From assembly GCA_903934325.1 (NCBI GenBank), contig CAIZNH010000003.1:1-34911 (forward strand): a stretch of DNA of 34,911 bases, written 5' to 3'. The notes below the pieces were generated by a model. It was not told the origin of the DNA. It did no database searches and saw nothing but the letters and a program-made list of their open reading frames with translations. Of the stretch, positions 24,661 to 32,776 are shown piece by piece. The DNA comes from an uncultured Alphaproteobacteria bacterium (GTDB taxonomy: Bacteria > Pseudomonadota > Alphaproteobacteria > Sphingomonadales > Sphingomonadaceae). Position 1 is the stretch's first letter, and each line of letters begins with the position of its first letter. A program made the position numbers and the translations under genes.

Positions 24661-26535
24661 GTGCATTCCCCCACTTTGCCCCCCCAAGAAACGAAATGGG
24701 CTGCCCGCGTGACCATCAATCCCGCGGATGATCCGCTTCTGCAGGACATCGACGGCGCGCAGAACCTCGTCGAACTGTTCCTGAAGCGCGCCGACGAAAA
24801 GGGCGACGCGCCCTTCCTTGGCCACAAGACCGGCGGGCAATGGGTGACGCAGTCCTGGCGTTCGGCCGCCGAGCATGTGTGCCTGCTGGCCGAAAGCCTG
24901 CGCCGCATGGGTCTGGAAGATGGTGACCGGGTCGCGCTGGTTGCGGAAAACCGCCCCGAATGGTGCATCGCGGACCTCGCCATCATGGCTGCGGGCTGCA
25001 TCACCGTGCCGACCTACACCACCAACACCCGCCGCGATCACGCGCATATCCTCGACAATTCGGGCGCGCGTGCGGTGATCGTCTCAACCGAGAAGCTGCT
25101 GGCGCCGGTGGTCGGCGCGATCGGGCAGACGGGCATGGTCGAGCATGTTATCGGGATCGACGACTTGAAGCGCCAGCAATCGGGCAGCTTCGAATATCAC
25201 GATTGGAGCGCGCTGGTGACCGGCGATGCCGCAGCGGCGCGGGCGGCGGTAAATGACCGGATTTCGCGGATCGAACGCTCCGAAACCGCCTGCCTCATCT
25301 ACACCAGCGGCACCGGCGGCGCCCCGCGCGGGGTGATGCAGCATCACGGCGCGATCCTGTGCAATGTCGCGGGCGCAGCCGAAGTGCTGATCGAGGATTT
25401 CGGCATCGCCGACGAGCGCTTCCTCTCGTTCCTGCCGCTCTCCCACGCCTATGAACACTCGGGCGGGCAATATCTGCCGATCGGCGTGGGCGCGGAGATC
25501 TTCTATTCCGAAGGGCTCGAAAAGCTCGCCTCGAACATCGAGGAAACCCGCCCGACCATCATGGTCGTGGTGCCGCGCCTGTTCGAAGTGCTGCGCACCC
25601 GCATCATGAAGCAGATCGAAAAGCAGGGCAAAGTCGCCAACTTCATGATGGACGCGGCGCTGCGCATTTCCGAGCACAGCAAGGAAGGCAAGACCCGCCT
25701 GCGCGACAAGCCGCTCGATTTCCTCGTCGAGAAGACCCTTCGTCCGAAGATCCGCGCCAAGTTCGGCGGGCGGATCAAGGCGATGGTCTCGGGCGGCGCG
25801 CCGCTCAACCCGGAAGTCGGCAATTTCTTCGACGCGATGGGCCTCACCATGCTGCAAGGCTATGGCCAGACCGAAGCCGGCCCGGTGATCAGCTGCAACC
25901 GCCCCAAGGTGGGCCTCAAGATGGACACGGTCGGCCCGGCGCTGCGCGGGGTCGAAGTGAAAATCGCCGAGGATGGCGAGATTCTGGTGCGCGGCGAGCT
26001 GGTGATGCACGGCTATTGGCGCAACGACGCCGAAACCGCGCGCACGCTGAAGGACGGCTGGCTGCACACGGGCGATATCGGGCACCTGGATAGCAAGGGC
26101 AGGATCGTCATCACCGACCGCAAGAAGGACATGATCGTCAACGACAAGGGCGACAATATCGCGCCCCAGAAGGTTGAAGGCATGCTCACGCTCCAGCCCG
26201 AAATCGCGCAGGCGATGGTGAGCGGGGACAAGCGGCCCTATGTGGTCGGCCTGATCGTGCCCGACGCCGAATGGGCGCTGGAATGGGCGCGGGCGAACGG
26301 CGAGAAGTTCGACCTCGCGGCGCTCCAGCAGCTGCCCGCCTTCAAGAACGCGGTGCGCGCGGCGGTTGACCGGACCAATGCCGATCTCTCGGTGATCGAA
26401 AAGGTCCGCCAGTTCGCCTTCGCGGACGAGGCCTTCACCATCGAGAACGAGGAAATGACCCCGAGCATGAAGATCCGCCGCCACAAGATCCGCGAGCGGT
26501 ATCAGGAGCGGATCGACGGGCTGTATCGGGGCTAG
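24661..26535 (+). CDS. Long-chain fatty-acid--CoA ligase (AMP-binding)
   Basis: Activates a fatty acid to its CoA thioester via an acyl-adenylate. The 624-residue ANL-superfamily protein has the P-loop LIYTSGTGGAPRGVMQHH, FLPLSHAYEHSGGQY, the core GGAPLNPEVGNFFDAMGLTMLQGYGQTEAGPV, GWLHTGDIGHLDSKGRIVITDRKKDMIV with the conserved aspartate and arginine, and a C-terminal lysine region MTPSMKIRRHKI. The GTG at 24661 is preferred to a TTG six bases earlier because AGGAG (24647-24651) is then 9 nt away instead of 3. It resembles the FAA1/FadD15-type ligases that handle long chains. It is a single-gene unit, convergent with the gene at 26559. Confidence 0.92.
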   Translation: MHSPTLPPQETKWAARVTINPADDPLLQDIDGAQNLVELFLKRADEKGDAPFLGHKTGGQWVTQSWRSAAEHVCLLAESLRRMGLEDGDRVALVAENRPEWCIADLAIMAAGCITVPTYTTNTRRDHAHILDNSGARAVIVSTEKLLAPVVGAIGQTGMVEHVIGIDDLKRQQSGSFEYHDWSALVTGDAAAARAAVNDRISRIERSETACLIYTSGTGGAPRGVMQHHGAILCNVAGAAEVLIEDFGIADERFLSFLPLSHAYEHSGGQYLPIGVGAEIFYSEGLEKLASNIEETRPTIMVVVPRLFEVLRTRIMKQIEKQGKVANFMMDAALRISEHSKEGKTRLRDKPLDFLVEKTLRPKIRAKFGGRIKAMVSGGAPLNPEVGNFFDAMGLTMLQGYGQTEAGPVISCNRPKVGLKMDTVGPALRGVEVKIAEDGEILVRGELVMHGYWRNDAETARTLKDGWLHTGDIGHLDSKGRIVITDRKKDMIVNDKGDNIAPQKVEGMLTLQPEIAQAMVSGDKRPYVVGLIVPDAEWALEWARANGEKFDLAALQQLPAFKNAVRAAVDRTNADLSVIEKVRQFAFADEAFTIENEEMTPSMKIRRHKIRERYQERIDGLYRG

Positions 26536-26558
26536 GGCGCAACCCCCCTACCTCGCCC

Positions 26559-27134
26559 TTACGTCACCCCGGACTTGCCTGCCCCGGCGCAGGCCGGGGA
26601 TCCGGGGTCGGCCTGCTTAGGGAGCGGAGCGGCGCTCGGCGCAAGCGCCTTGATCTGGCCAAGCTGGTTGTGCAGGCCTATCTGCGCTCGCTCGATTTCG
26701 GCCAACAGCTTGAGCATGTCGAGCTTGCTGATCTGGCGCGGCGGGGCGGGTCCTTCGGCTTTCCCGCCGAAAGCGACAGGGATGATGGCGATCCCGCTCG
26801 GCGTGGCCTTGATCCTTCCATGGGCAAGGCAGGCGCGCGCTTCATAGACACGCTCCCAGGATTCGATCCGGTCGAGCGCGGCCTTGCCGTGGCCGCCAAA
26901 GTCATGGCGCTTGATGGATGTGCTGAGGCTCTTGAGACGCGTGGCAGCGAAGGGGCTGTGGGCATCCTTTCCGACAGCGACCCCGGCCATTTCCAGCGCG
27001 CGCAGACAGTCCGCCACCGAATGCTCGGCCCGGGCGAAAACCTCGATACAGCACCCGCGCCACGCGCAGACTGTCACCGGCCAATGTTCTAGCGAGAAGA
27101 AGCCGGTTTCGTTGACGTTGAAGTGCGCGCTCAT
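26559..27134 (-). CDS. Unknown protein with RX4H motif and repeat-derived tail
   Basis: A 191-residue soluble protein I do not recognise. The middle region reads WERVYEARACLAHGRI (93-108); R100 and H105 give an R-x4-H arrangement inside RACLAHG, as in HEPN-domain RNases and related proteins, but other HEPN features were not verified. The helix KLDMLKLLAEIERAQIGLHNQLGQIK (137-162) suits a coiled coil. The last 17 residues (ADPGSPACAGAGKSGVT) and the approach to the stop are encoded by a palindromic repeat (26563-26610), so they are not likely part of the original protein. No neighbour suggests a toxin partner; a weak ribosome-binding site precedes ATG 27134. Confidence 0.7.
   Translation of the reverse strand: MSAHFNVNETGFFSLEHWPVTVCAWRGCCIEVFARAEHSVADCLRALEMAGVAVGKDAHSPFAATRLKSLSTSIKRHDFGGHGKAALDRIESWERVYEARACLAHGRIKATPSGIAIIPVAFGGKAEGPAPPRQISKLDMLKLLAEIERAQIGLHNQLGQIKALAPSAAPLPKQADPGSPACAGAGKSGVT
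26563..26610. repeat. Palindromic repeat encoding a protein C-terminus
   Basis: Outer arms 26567-26573/26601-26607 (CCCCGGA/TCCGGGG) enclose inner arms 26582-26587/26594-26599 and GCCTG/CAGGC. The pattern, including the flanking GTCACCCCGGACTTG, is like a common dispersed intergenic palindrome of alphaproteobacteria. On the minus strand it is read as codons 175-191 of the gene ending at 26559. Confidence 0.75.
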
Positions 27135-27177
27135 GGGTTCGCCATAAAGGACAAGCCCTTAAGCCTTCGTCACTGCC

Positions 27178-27690
27178 TCACGCCGCCTCGAAATCGTCGA
27201 CATATTCGGGGTAGAAGCCCGGCTCGCGCTCCGACCAGCCGGGCGCGGTGGCGGCGGCTTCGCTCAAGGATTGCAGCAGAGTCTTGCGGCGCTCCGGGCG
27301 GATCGCGGGGAGGGCGCTGGCGGCACAGAATGCGGCCGGAAGATAGGGCCGCACCGCCGCACCCAGCAGGCGTTCATAGAGGAAGCGGAAGGCCGAGAAG
27401 CTCGCGATCCGCTCCTGCTCAAGGTCGAACACGGCGAGGCGCACCAGCTTGCCGAGGAAGCGCTCGATCTCGTTGGGGTTGCCTTCTTCGGGGATCAACG
27501 CGCGCAGGGCCTTCAGATCCTGATAGGCGACATATTGGCGGCGGATCGCGGTGTTTTCGCCCTCGCTGCGGCCCCAGCGCCGGAAGGCGTCGGTGCAGGC
27601 GAGGCCGATATCGAGGCTGCGCTTGATGTAGCGCTGCTCAGCAGCGGCGAACCCGGCAAATTCCCGCATCTCGGCAATCGGCATCATCAT
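27178..27690 (-). CDS. Unknown helical protein
   Basis: A 170-residue protein with no family I can name. It is predicted to be almost all helical and is rich in arginine and alanine: MREFAGFAAAEQRYIKRSLDIGLACTDAFRRWGRSEG, then RFLGKLVRLAVFDLEQERIASFSAFRFLYERLLG. There is no signal peptide or membrane segment. Start ATG 27690 is supported by AAGGAG 9 nt upstream; two more ATG codons follow immediately (27687, 27684). It lies downstream of the ThiS-ThiG gene on the same strand (70 nt) with a palindrome in between, so it may have its own promoter there. Confidence 0.75.
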   Translation of the reverse strand: MMMPIAEMREFAGFAAAEQRYIKRSLDIGLACTDAFRRWGRSEGENTAIRRQYVAYQDLKALRALIPEEGNPNEIERFLGKLVRLAVFDLEQERIASFSAFRFLYERLLGAAVRPYLPAAFCAASALPAIRPERRKTLLQSLSEAAATAPGWSEREPGFYPEYVDDFEAA

Positions 27691-27739
27691 GGCGCTCGTC
27701 TCCTTCAGACAGGGAGAACGTCGCAGCACATGGTTAATT

Positions 27740-27763
27740 TAGGGTTATGTGGTTTTAACCCTA
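27740..27763. promoter_or_regulatory. TAGGGTT/AACCCTA palindrome at the end of thiSG
   Basis: Perfect 7-bp arms (27740-27746 and 27757-27763) with a 10-nt spacer; the right arm includes the thiSG stop codon. An overlapping pair, GGTTAA (27732-27737) and TTAACC (27755-27760), extends the symmetry. It could be a terminator-like stem for thiSG or an operator for the gene starting at 27690. Confidence 0.5.
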
Positions 27764-28750
27764 GATCAGTCCGGCGAGCGGGCTGCTCGGATCGGCATAC
27801 ATCCGGCGCGCCATACGTCCGGCAAGATAAGCCTCGCGCCCGGCTTCTACCGCCAGCTTCATCGCGCGGGCCATGCGGATCGGGTCTTTCGCTTCGGCAA
27901 TCGCGGTGTTCATCAGGATGCCGTCGCAGCCCAGCTCCATGCCGACCGCCGCATCCGACGCCGTGCCGACGCCCGCATCGACCAGCACCGGCACCTTCGC
28001 GCCTTCGACGATCAGACGGATGGTCACGCGGTTCTGGATACCGAGCCCCGAGCCGATCGGCGCGCCCAGCGGCATGATCGCGACTGCGCCGGCATCCTCC
28101 AGCTGCTTGGCTGCGATCGGATCATCGGCACAGTAGACCATCGGGAGAAAGCCTTCCTTGGCCAGCACCTCGGTCGCCTTCAGGGTCTCGCGCATGTCGG
28201 GATAGAGCGTGCGCGCCTCGCCCAGCACCTCGAGCTTGACCAGATCCCAGCCCCCCGCCTCGCGCGCCAGCCGCAGCGTTCGCACGGCCTCATCGCCGGT
28301 GAAACAGCCCGCGGTGTTTGGCAGGTAGGTGATTTTCTTGGGGTCGATATAGTCGGTCAGCATCGGCGCCTTGGGGTCGCTGACGTTCACCCGCCGCACC
28401 GCCACGGTGACGATCTCCGCCCCGCTCGCGGCAACGGCAGCCGCATTCTGCTCGAAGCTCTTGTACTTGCCGGTGCCCACGATCAGCCGCGAGGTGAAGG
28501 TGCGGCCCGCAACGGTCCAGGTGTCAGGGGTATGATCGCCCCCGCCCACGAAATGCACGATCTCCAGCGTGTCGCCATCGGCAAGGGCCGCTTCGCCCAG
28601 CGTCGAGCGGGGCACGATTTCGCCATTGCGCTCGACCGCGACCTTTTCGGGCACGAGGTCAAGCTCGCGCACCAGATCGGCAATCGTGGTGGCTTCACTG
28701 CGGTGGGGAGCGCCGTTCAGGGTGATCATCTTGGTCATGGCGCGAGACAT
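27761..28750 (-). CDS. thiSG: ThiS-ThiG fusion: sulfur carrier and thiazole synthase
   Basis: Two thiamine-thiazole proteins in one chain of 329 residues. Residues 1-71 are ThiS-like ([11 protein letters not shown] start, [33 protein letters not shown]) and end in GGG (69-71). From about 78 it is Thi[62 protein letters not shown] with the Schiff-base lysine K172, and [33 protein letters not shown]. ThiS normally works by a thiocarboxylate on its free C-terminal glycine; here that glycine is internal. Three ATG codons (28750, 28738, 28729) are in frame; the third matches the usual ThiS start and none has a strong SD. No TPP riboswitch was seen upstream. Confidence 0.9.
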   Translation of the reverse strand: MSRAMTKMITLNGAPHRSEATTIADLVRELDLVPEKVAVERNGEIVPRSTLGEAALADGDTLEIVHFVGGGDHTPDTWTVAGRTFTSRLIVGTGKYKSFEQNAAAVAASGAEIVTVAVRRVNVSDPKAPMLTDYIDPKKITYLPNTAGCFTGDEAVRTLRLAREAGGWDLVKLEVLGEARTLYPDMRETLKATEVLAKEGFLPMVYCADDPIAAKQLEDAGAVAIMPLGAPIGSGLGIQNRVTIRLIVEGAKVPVLVDAGVGTASDAAVGMELGCDGILMNTAIAEAKDPIRMARAMKLAVEAGREAYLAGRMARRMYADPSSPLAGLI

Positions 28751-28796
28751 AGGCGCTCGCCCACAAGGTGCAACAGCGAGATTGAGAGGTTGGCGC

Positions 28797-29186
28797 TCAG
28801 CGCGCCGCGCGCAGATTGAGGAAATGCGCGAGCGAGACGATCGTGACGCCCAGCAAGGTCAGCAGAAATTCGTTCGCCCCGTGCGGCACCAGCAGCGCCC
28901 AGGCCATGAAGCCGAGCCCGGTGCTGGCAATCGCGAAGGGCAGGATGCGGCGATGGCGCAGCATGCCCCAGCCGATGGCGACCGCTGCCACCACCAGCGC
29001 GAGGAAAAGGCCGATGCGGTGGATGTTTTCCTGCAACAGGAAATGCCCGCCCAGGCCCAGCGCCGAAACCAGCACCAGCGTTGCCAGGCAATGCACCGCG
29101 CACAGTCCGGCCAGCCCGATCCCCACGTGATCGAGACGGCGGCGCAGCGAAGGCCGACTCGTGGGCGGAAGGGCGTTTTGCGGCAT
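28797..29186 (-). CDS. MerC domain-containing membrane protein
   Basis: A 129-residue membrane protein of the MerC family, related to mercury transporters but in many bacteria linked to zinc. It contains [26 protein letters not shown], where the CAVHC pair is the metal-thiol site, followed by three further hydrophobic segments. Start ATG 29186 gives a cytosolic proline-rich N-terminus; longer starts would run through the palindrome. No SD is visible, so it might be translated from a very short leader. The palindrome 29202-29218 lies 15-31 nt upstream of the ATG, consistent with a Zur-type site. Confidence 0.82.
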   Translation of the reverse strand: MPQNALPPTSRPSLRRRLDHVGIGLAGLCAVHCLATLVLVSALGLGGHFLLQENIHRIGLFLALVVAAVAIGWGMLRHRRILPFAIASTGLGFMAWALLVPHGANEFLLTLLGVTIVSLAHFLNLRAAR

Positions 29187-29201
29187 GACGTTTCGGCACA
29201 T

Positions 29202-29218
29202 ATGTAATGTTGTTACAT
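29202..29218 (-). promoter_or_regulatory. Zur-like palindrome upstream of the MerC gene
   Basis: ATGTAA (29202-29207) and TTACAT (29213-29218) are perfect 6-bp arms with a 5-nt spacer, in the promoter region of the MerC-domain gene. The AT-rich ATGT...ACAT pattern resembles Zur/Fur-family sites of proteobacteria. The assignment to Zur is inferred from the gene's family; no zur gene is in the window. Confidence 0.45.
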
Positions 29219-29341
29219 TCTTCAAGCGATGATGCATCCGATTGCGATGGGTCGCGCGGCACCGGCGTCTTGCGGTCCGGCTTGCATGGGTCGCACGGCC
29301 GATTGCGGCAAACGGGCTTGCGCATCGCGCGTGTCGGCGAC

Positions 29342-30436
29342 ATGGAAAGCCCCGTCATGGCCACGTCCGCCTCCGTTTCGCGCCTGTTTGAAGTTGCCCC
29401 GCGCGGCACATCGCGTCCGCTGGCGATTGCCCGCTGGCTCGAGATCGTTGCGCTGATGGTGATCGGCATCGTCGTGGTCGGCGGGATCACCCGGCTGACC
29501 GAGAGCGGGCTGTCGATCACCGAGTGGAACGTCGTCTCGGGCATCCTGCCGCCGCTCACCGAAGCCGCATGGCAGGCCGAATTCGCCAAGTATCAGGCGA
29601 CCCCCGAATACCGGCTCGAAGCCGCGCTGTCGGGCATGACGCTGGCGGATTTCAAGTTCATCTTCTTCTGGGAATGGGTCCACCGGCTGATCGCGCGGGT
29701 GATCGGCATGGCCTATGCCCTGCCGCTGGCGTGGTTCTGGCTGCGCGGCGCGATCCCGCGGGGCTTCAAACCGCGCCTGCTCGGCCTGCTGGCGCTGGGC
29801 GGACTACAAGGTCTGTTCGGCTGGCTGATGGTGCAGTCGGGCCTTGTCGGCGACATGACCGACGTCAGCCACTTCCGCCTCTCGGTCCACCTGCTGACCG
29901 CGCTGCTGCTGCTGGCGGGGCTGGTGTGGACCGCGCGCGACATGCGGCTGGTGGCACGCGAGCCGGAGGCGCGGCCCGCCCCGCTCACCGCCGGGTCTGC
30001 GCTGGTGGCGGCGGTGCTGTTCGTCCAGCTGCTGCTGGGGGCATGGGTCGCGGGTCTCAATGCCGGGCACGCCGCCTATGACTGGCCGTTGATGAACGGG
30101 CGTTTCTTCCCCGAAGCCGACTGGTCGAAGGGGGTGCTTTGGGCGCTCACCCATGATCCCTTCCTGCTGCAATTCCTGCACCGCTGGTGGGCGTGGGTGG
30201 CGGTGGCCGCGCTGGTTTGGCTGGCGCGCCGCATCCGCAAATCCGATCGTTTCGCCTCGGTCGCGGTCCACACCGCCTTCGGCACCATGGTGCTGCTCGG
30301 CATTGCCACAGTGATGAGCGAGGTTTCCCTGTGGATTGCCGCCGCGCACCAGCTGGTCGGCGCGCTGACAGTCGCCGCCACCGCCCGCGCGATGCACAGC
30401 GACGGACTGGCGCGGCGGAACGCGAAGGCGGCGTAA
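29342..30436 (+). CDS. ctaA: Heme A synthase, COX15/CtaA type 2
   Basis: Oxidises the C8 methyl of heme O to give heme A for cytochrome c oxidase, in the inner membrane. The 364-residue protein has about eight membrane helices and the two-repeat signature: GGITRLTESGLSITEW...EWVHRLIARVIG in the first half (with the heme histidine), HFRLSVHLLTALLLL, LLGAWVAGLNAGHAAYDWPLMNG, FLHRWWAWVAV and AAHQLVGAL in the second half. ATG 29342 and ATG 29357 are both possible starts; neither has a strong SD. The stop overlaps the CutA start by one base (TAATG). Confidence 0.93.
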   Translation: MESPVMATSASVSRLFEVAPRGTSRPLAIARWLEIVALMVIGIVVVGGITRLTESGLSITEWNVVSGILPPLTEAAWQAEFAKYQATPEYRLEAALSGMTLADFKFIFFWEWVHRLIARVIGMAYALPLAWFWLRGAIPRGFKPRLLGLLALGGLQGLFGWLMVQSGLVGDMTDVSHFRLSVHLLTALLLLAGLVWTARDMRLVAREPEARPAPLTAGSALVAAVLFVQLLLGAWVAGLNAGHAAYDWPLMNGRFFPEADWSKGVLWALTHDPFLLQFLHRWWAWVAVAALVWLARRIRKSDRFASVAVHTAFGTMVLLGIATVMSEVSLWIAAAHQLVGALTVAATARAMHSDGLARRNAKAA

Positions 30437-30777
30437 TGGCTGAGGCTGAGGCGGAAAGCGCGGCGCTCATCTGGTGCCCCTTCCCCGATCGTGACACGGC
30501 CCGCAGCGTTATCACGGCGCTGCTCGACGCAAGGCTGGTCGCCTGCGCCAATATCATCGGCGAAATCGAATCCCATTTCCTGTGGCAAGGGGCACAAGAC
30601 GGGGCAACGGAAACCGGCGTGCTGTTCAAGACCACCGCCGGACGGCTTGATGCGGCCGTCGCCCATTTGGGCAAGCTGCACCCATATGATACACCCGCGA
30701 TTGTCGGATGGGCCGCGGATGCCGCCCTTCCTGAAACAATCGCATGGCTGGCGTCGGTGACCCAGCCGGTCAGGTGA
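30436..30777 (+). CDS. cutA: CutA-type divalent-cation tolerance protein
   Basis: A 113-residue trimeric PII-like protein of the CutA1 family. Family landmarks are ARLVACANIIGEIESHFLWQG with the conserved cysteine, ETGVLFKTTAGRLDAAVAHLGKLHPYDTPAIVGW, in which HPYDTP is the usual HPYEVP. CutA was linked to copper tolerance, but its biochemical role is unsettled. It is translationally coupled to the heme A synthase gene, which may reflect a link with copper or cytochrome oxidase. Confidence 0.92.
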   Translation: MAEAEAESAALIWCPFPDRDTARSVITALLDARLVACANIIGEIESHFLWQGAQDGATETGVLFKTTAGRLDAAVAHLGKLHPYDTPAIVGWAADAALPETIAWLASVTQPVR

Positions 30778-30812
30778 GGCGCACATTGCGCTTCGACGGG
30801 GGAAGGGATCAG

Positions 30813-31544
30813 ATGTTCGGGACGACCCGCAGGAGGCTGTTGGCCGGACTGGTCGCCGCAGGGGGTGCAGGGCTTTTCGCTCCGCCGCTGCGGGCCATGT
30901 TGGCGGCAGGCGGTCTGGTACTGCCCGAGGGCCCGATGCGGCTCGGGCGGGAGCTGGTGCGCGGGCTTGGCGGCGATGCGGCGATCACCGTTCGGCGCGG
31001 GTGGGAGATCGGCTTTGCCCGACAGGCCCGCGGCATCGTGATCGCCGGCCGACAGACCAGCGTGGACGTCGAAGCCCCGCCCAGCCTCGCCGAACTGGCG
31101 CGGATCGAGGAGCAGCGTTCGACCGACGCGATGTTCCCGATCATGTTGTCGGAACAAGGGCTGGTGCTGGCCAGCGGCACCGCGCCCACAGCTCCGGCCG
31201 ACATGGCCGCCGCGCTGCGCGCCGCCGAGGCGATGATCGCGTCCCGTCCTCAAAGTGCAGCCGCGCGGGACAACATGCGTCGCTATCTCGCGGAGATCCA
31301 CCGCGCCGGATCAGGCCAGTTCGATGCCCTGTCCGCCGACCTGTTCTTCCCCAGCGGCACGCCGCAACGCCAGGTCGAGACTGTGAACCTGCCCGAGGGC
31401 CTCACCGGGACCTTCGAGCTTTCGTGGGAAACCCGCGCCGCACCCGGCACCGGTTGGCTGGTCGAGGCGCGGCGCGCGATCGTCACCCGCATTGCAGAGC
31501 TCGAACGGCGCTCGGTCGAGGTCTGGACGCTGGGGCCGGTCTGA
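30813..31544 (+). CDS. Probable Tat-exported protein of unknown function
   Basis: A 243-residue protein whose N-terminus TTRRRLLAGLVAAGGAGLFAPPLRA has the twin-arginine pattern followed by a moderately hydrophobic stretch, so Tat export is likely. The mature part has no family I recognise: it contains a segment RGWEIGFARQARGIVIAGRQTSV, then a helical region rich in alanine, and ends with strands that include FELSWETRAAPGTGWLVEARRAIVTRI. No catalytic motif or metal site is evident. ATG 30813 is supported by AAGGGA about 6 nt upstream. It lies 35 nt after cutA and may belong to the same operon. Confidence 0.75.
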   Translation: MFGTTRRRLLAGLVAAGGAGLFAPPLRAMLAAGGLVLPEGPMRLGRELVRGLGGDAAITVRRGWEIGFARQARGIVIAGRQTSVDVEAPPSLAELARIEEQRSTDAMFPIMLSEQGLVLASGTAPTAPADMAAALRAAEAMIASRPQSAAARDNMRRYLAEIHRAGSGQFDALSADLFFPSGTPQRQVETVNLPEGLTGTFELSWETRAAPGTGWLVEARRAIVTRIAELERRSVEVWTLGPV

Positions 31545-31557
31545 AGCCGCAAATGGC

Positions 31558-31579
31558 ATAGGGTATTATTTTACCCTAT
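31558..31579. promoter_or_regulatory. ATAGGGTA/TACCCTAT palindrome
   Basis: Perfect 8-bp arms (31558-31565 and 31572-31579) with a 6-nt AT spacer, 14 nt after the Tat-protein stop. It shares TAGGGT/ACCCTA half-sites with the palindrome at 27740-27763. It is followed by a small CGCG-AAAC-CGCG hairpin and four T, so a tandem terminator is one reading. Confidence 0.45.
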
Positions 31580-31598
31580 CGCGAAACCGCGCTTTTGC

Positions 31599-31627
31599 TT
31601 GACTTTCACGCCCCCGAACGACATTTG
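31599..31627 (+). promoter_or_regulatory. Probable rplM promoter
   Basis: TTGACT (31599-31604) followed by 17 nt and a weak -10-like region (31622-31627). The GCTTGAC - 23 nt - GCGCC...CCACTT layout is the same as upstream of rpmB. A leader with GTCCGG (31643-31648) and CCGGAC (31684-31689) follows. Confidence 0.5.
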
Positions 31628-31719
31628 CGCCGCCACTTGCCCGTCCGGTCGGCTGATCGGAGGGTGATTCTTCCGGGCCCCGCCCGGACAGCCCGCTAAA
31701 ACCTAAGGACACCACAGCC

Positions 31720-32199
31720 ATGAAGGCTCTCAGCAAGCAGACCCGGTCGATCAAGCCGGCCGAGGTCGAAAAGAACTGGCACATCATCGATGCCGATGGG
31801 CTGGTCGTCGGCCGTCTCGCCGCGATCGTCGCCAACATCCTGCGCGGCAAGCACAAGCCGAGCTTCACCCCGCACGTAGATTGCGGCGATCACGTCGTCA
31901 TCATCAACGTCGAGAAGGTGAAGTTCACCGGCAACAAGATGGGCGACAAGGTCTATTACAAGCACACCGGTCACCCCGGCGGCATCAAGGAAACCACCCC
32001 GGCCAAGGTGCTCGGCGGCCGTTTCCCCGAGCGCGTGCTTGAAAAGGCCGTGGAACGCATGATTCCGCGCGGCCCGCTCGGCCGCCAGCAGATGAAGGCG
32101 CTGCACCTCTACACCGGCACCGAACACCCGCATGACGGCCAGAAGCCGCAGGTGCTCGACGTTGCTTCCATGAACCGCAAGAACAAGGTCACCGCATAA
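31720..32199 (+). CDS. rplM: 50S ribosomal protein L13
   Basis: A 159-residue large-subunit protein, early in assembly and able in some bacteria to repress its own operon. Signatures are [53 protein letters not shown], then [15 protein letters not shown] ([14 protein letters not shown]) and [34 protein letters not shown] about 10 nt before the ATG is the SD. The stop overlaps the rpsI start (TAATG). The leader shares elements with that of rpmB. Confidence 0.97.
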   Translation: MKALSKQTRSIKPAEVEKNWHIIDADGLVVGRLAAIVANILRGKHKPSFTPHVDCGDHVVIINVEKVKFTGNKMGDKVYYKHTGHPGGIKETTPAKVLGGRFPERVLEKAVERMIPRGPLGRQQMKALHLYTGTEHPHDGQKPQVLDVASMNRKNKVTA

Positions 32200-32714
32200 T
32201 GACCGATGAGACCACCACCGTGTCCGATCTCGCCGATCTGAAGGACATCGCCGGCAACGCCCCGCAGGGTGATGCTGCCGAAATCGCCCGCGTCTCGGCG
32301 CCGCTGCGTCAGCAGGAGCTCGACAAGCAGGGCCGCGCCTATGCCACCGGTCGCCGCAAGGATGCGGTTGCCCGCGTGTGGGTCAAGCCCGGCACCGGCA
32401 AGATCACCATCAACGGCCGCGATCAGGAAGTGTACTTCGCACGTCCGACCCTGCGTCTCGTGATCAACCAGCCCTTCGGCATCACCGATCGCACCGGCCA
32501 GTATGACGTGATCGCCACCGTTCGTGGCGGCGGCCTGTCGGGTCAGGCCGGCGCGGTGAAGCACGGCGTTGCCCAGGCCCTGTCGAAGTACGAGCCCGAG
32601 CTGCGCGGCGTCGTCAAGGCGGCCGGCTTCCTCACCCGCGACAGCCGCGTGGTCGAGCGCAAGAAGTACGGCAAGGCCAAGGCTCGCCGCAGCTTCCAGT
32701 TCTCGAAGCGCTAA
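32199..32714 (+). CDS. rpsI: 30S ribosomal protein S9
   Basis: A 171-residue small-subunit protein whose C-terminal tail reaches the P site. The canonical S9 fold starts at about residue 46 ([28 protein letters not shown]), continues with [20 protein letters not shown], and ends in the conserved basic tail [19 protein letters not shown]. Residues 1-45 are an acidic extension also known from related alphaproteobacteria. It is translationally coupled to rplM. A perfect inverted repeat lies across its stop codon. Confidence 0.97.
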   Translation: MTDETTTVSDLADLKDIAGNAPQGDAAEIARVSAPLRQQELDKQGRAYATGRRKDAVARVWVKPGTGKITINGRDQEVYFARPTLRLVINQPFGITDRTGQYDVIATVRGGGLSGQAGAVKHGVAQALSKYEPELRGVVKAAGFLTRDSRVVERKKYGKAKARRSFQFSKR

Positions 32715-32744
32715 TCGCGCTTCTGGGGGCAGTTCTCGAAGCGC
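32697..32744 (+). repeat. 15-bp direct repeat at the rpsI 3' end
   Basis: CAGTTCTCGAAGCGC occurs at 32697-32711 (the last codons of rpsI) and exactly again at 32730-32744. Between them GAAGCGC (32705-32711) and GCGCTTC (32717-32723) form a 7-bp stem with a 5-nt loop that contains the stop codon TAA. Confidence 0.8.
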
Positions 32745-32776
32745 CAAGCTCCAAGAATTTTCCTCCTGGAAACATC

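Noticed and set aside
28739..28800. TPP riboswitch upstream of thiSG
   Set aside because: No CTGAGA-type THI-box elements or matching stems were found in the short gap.
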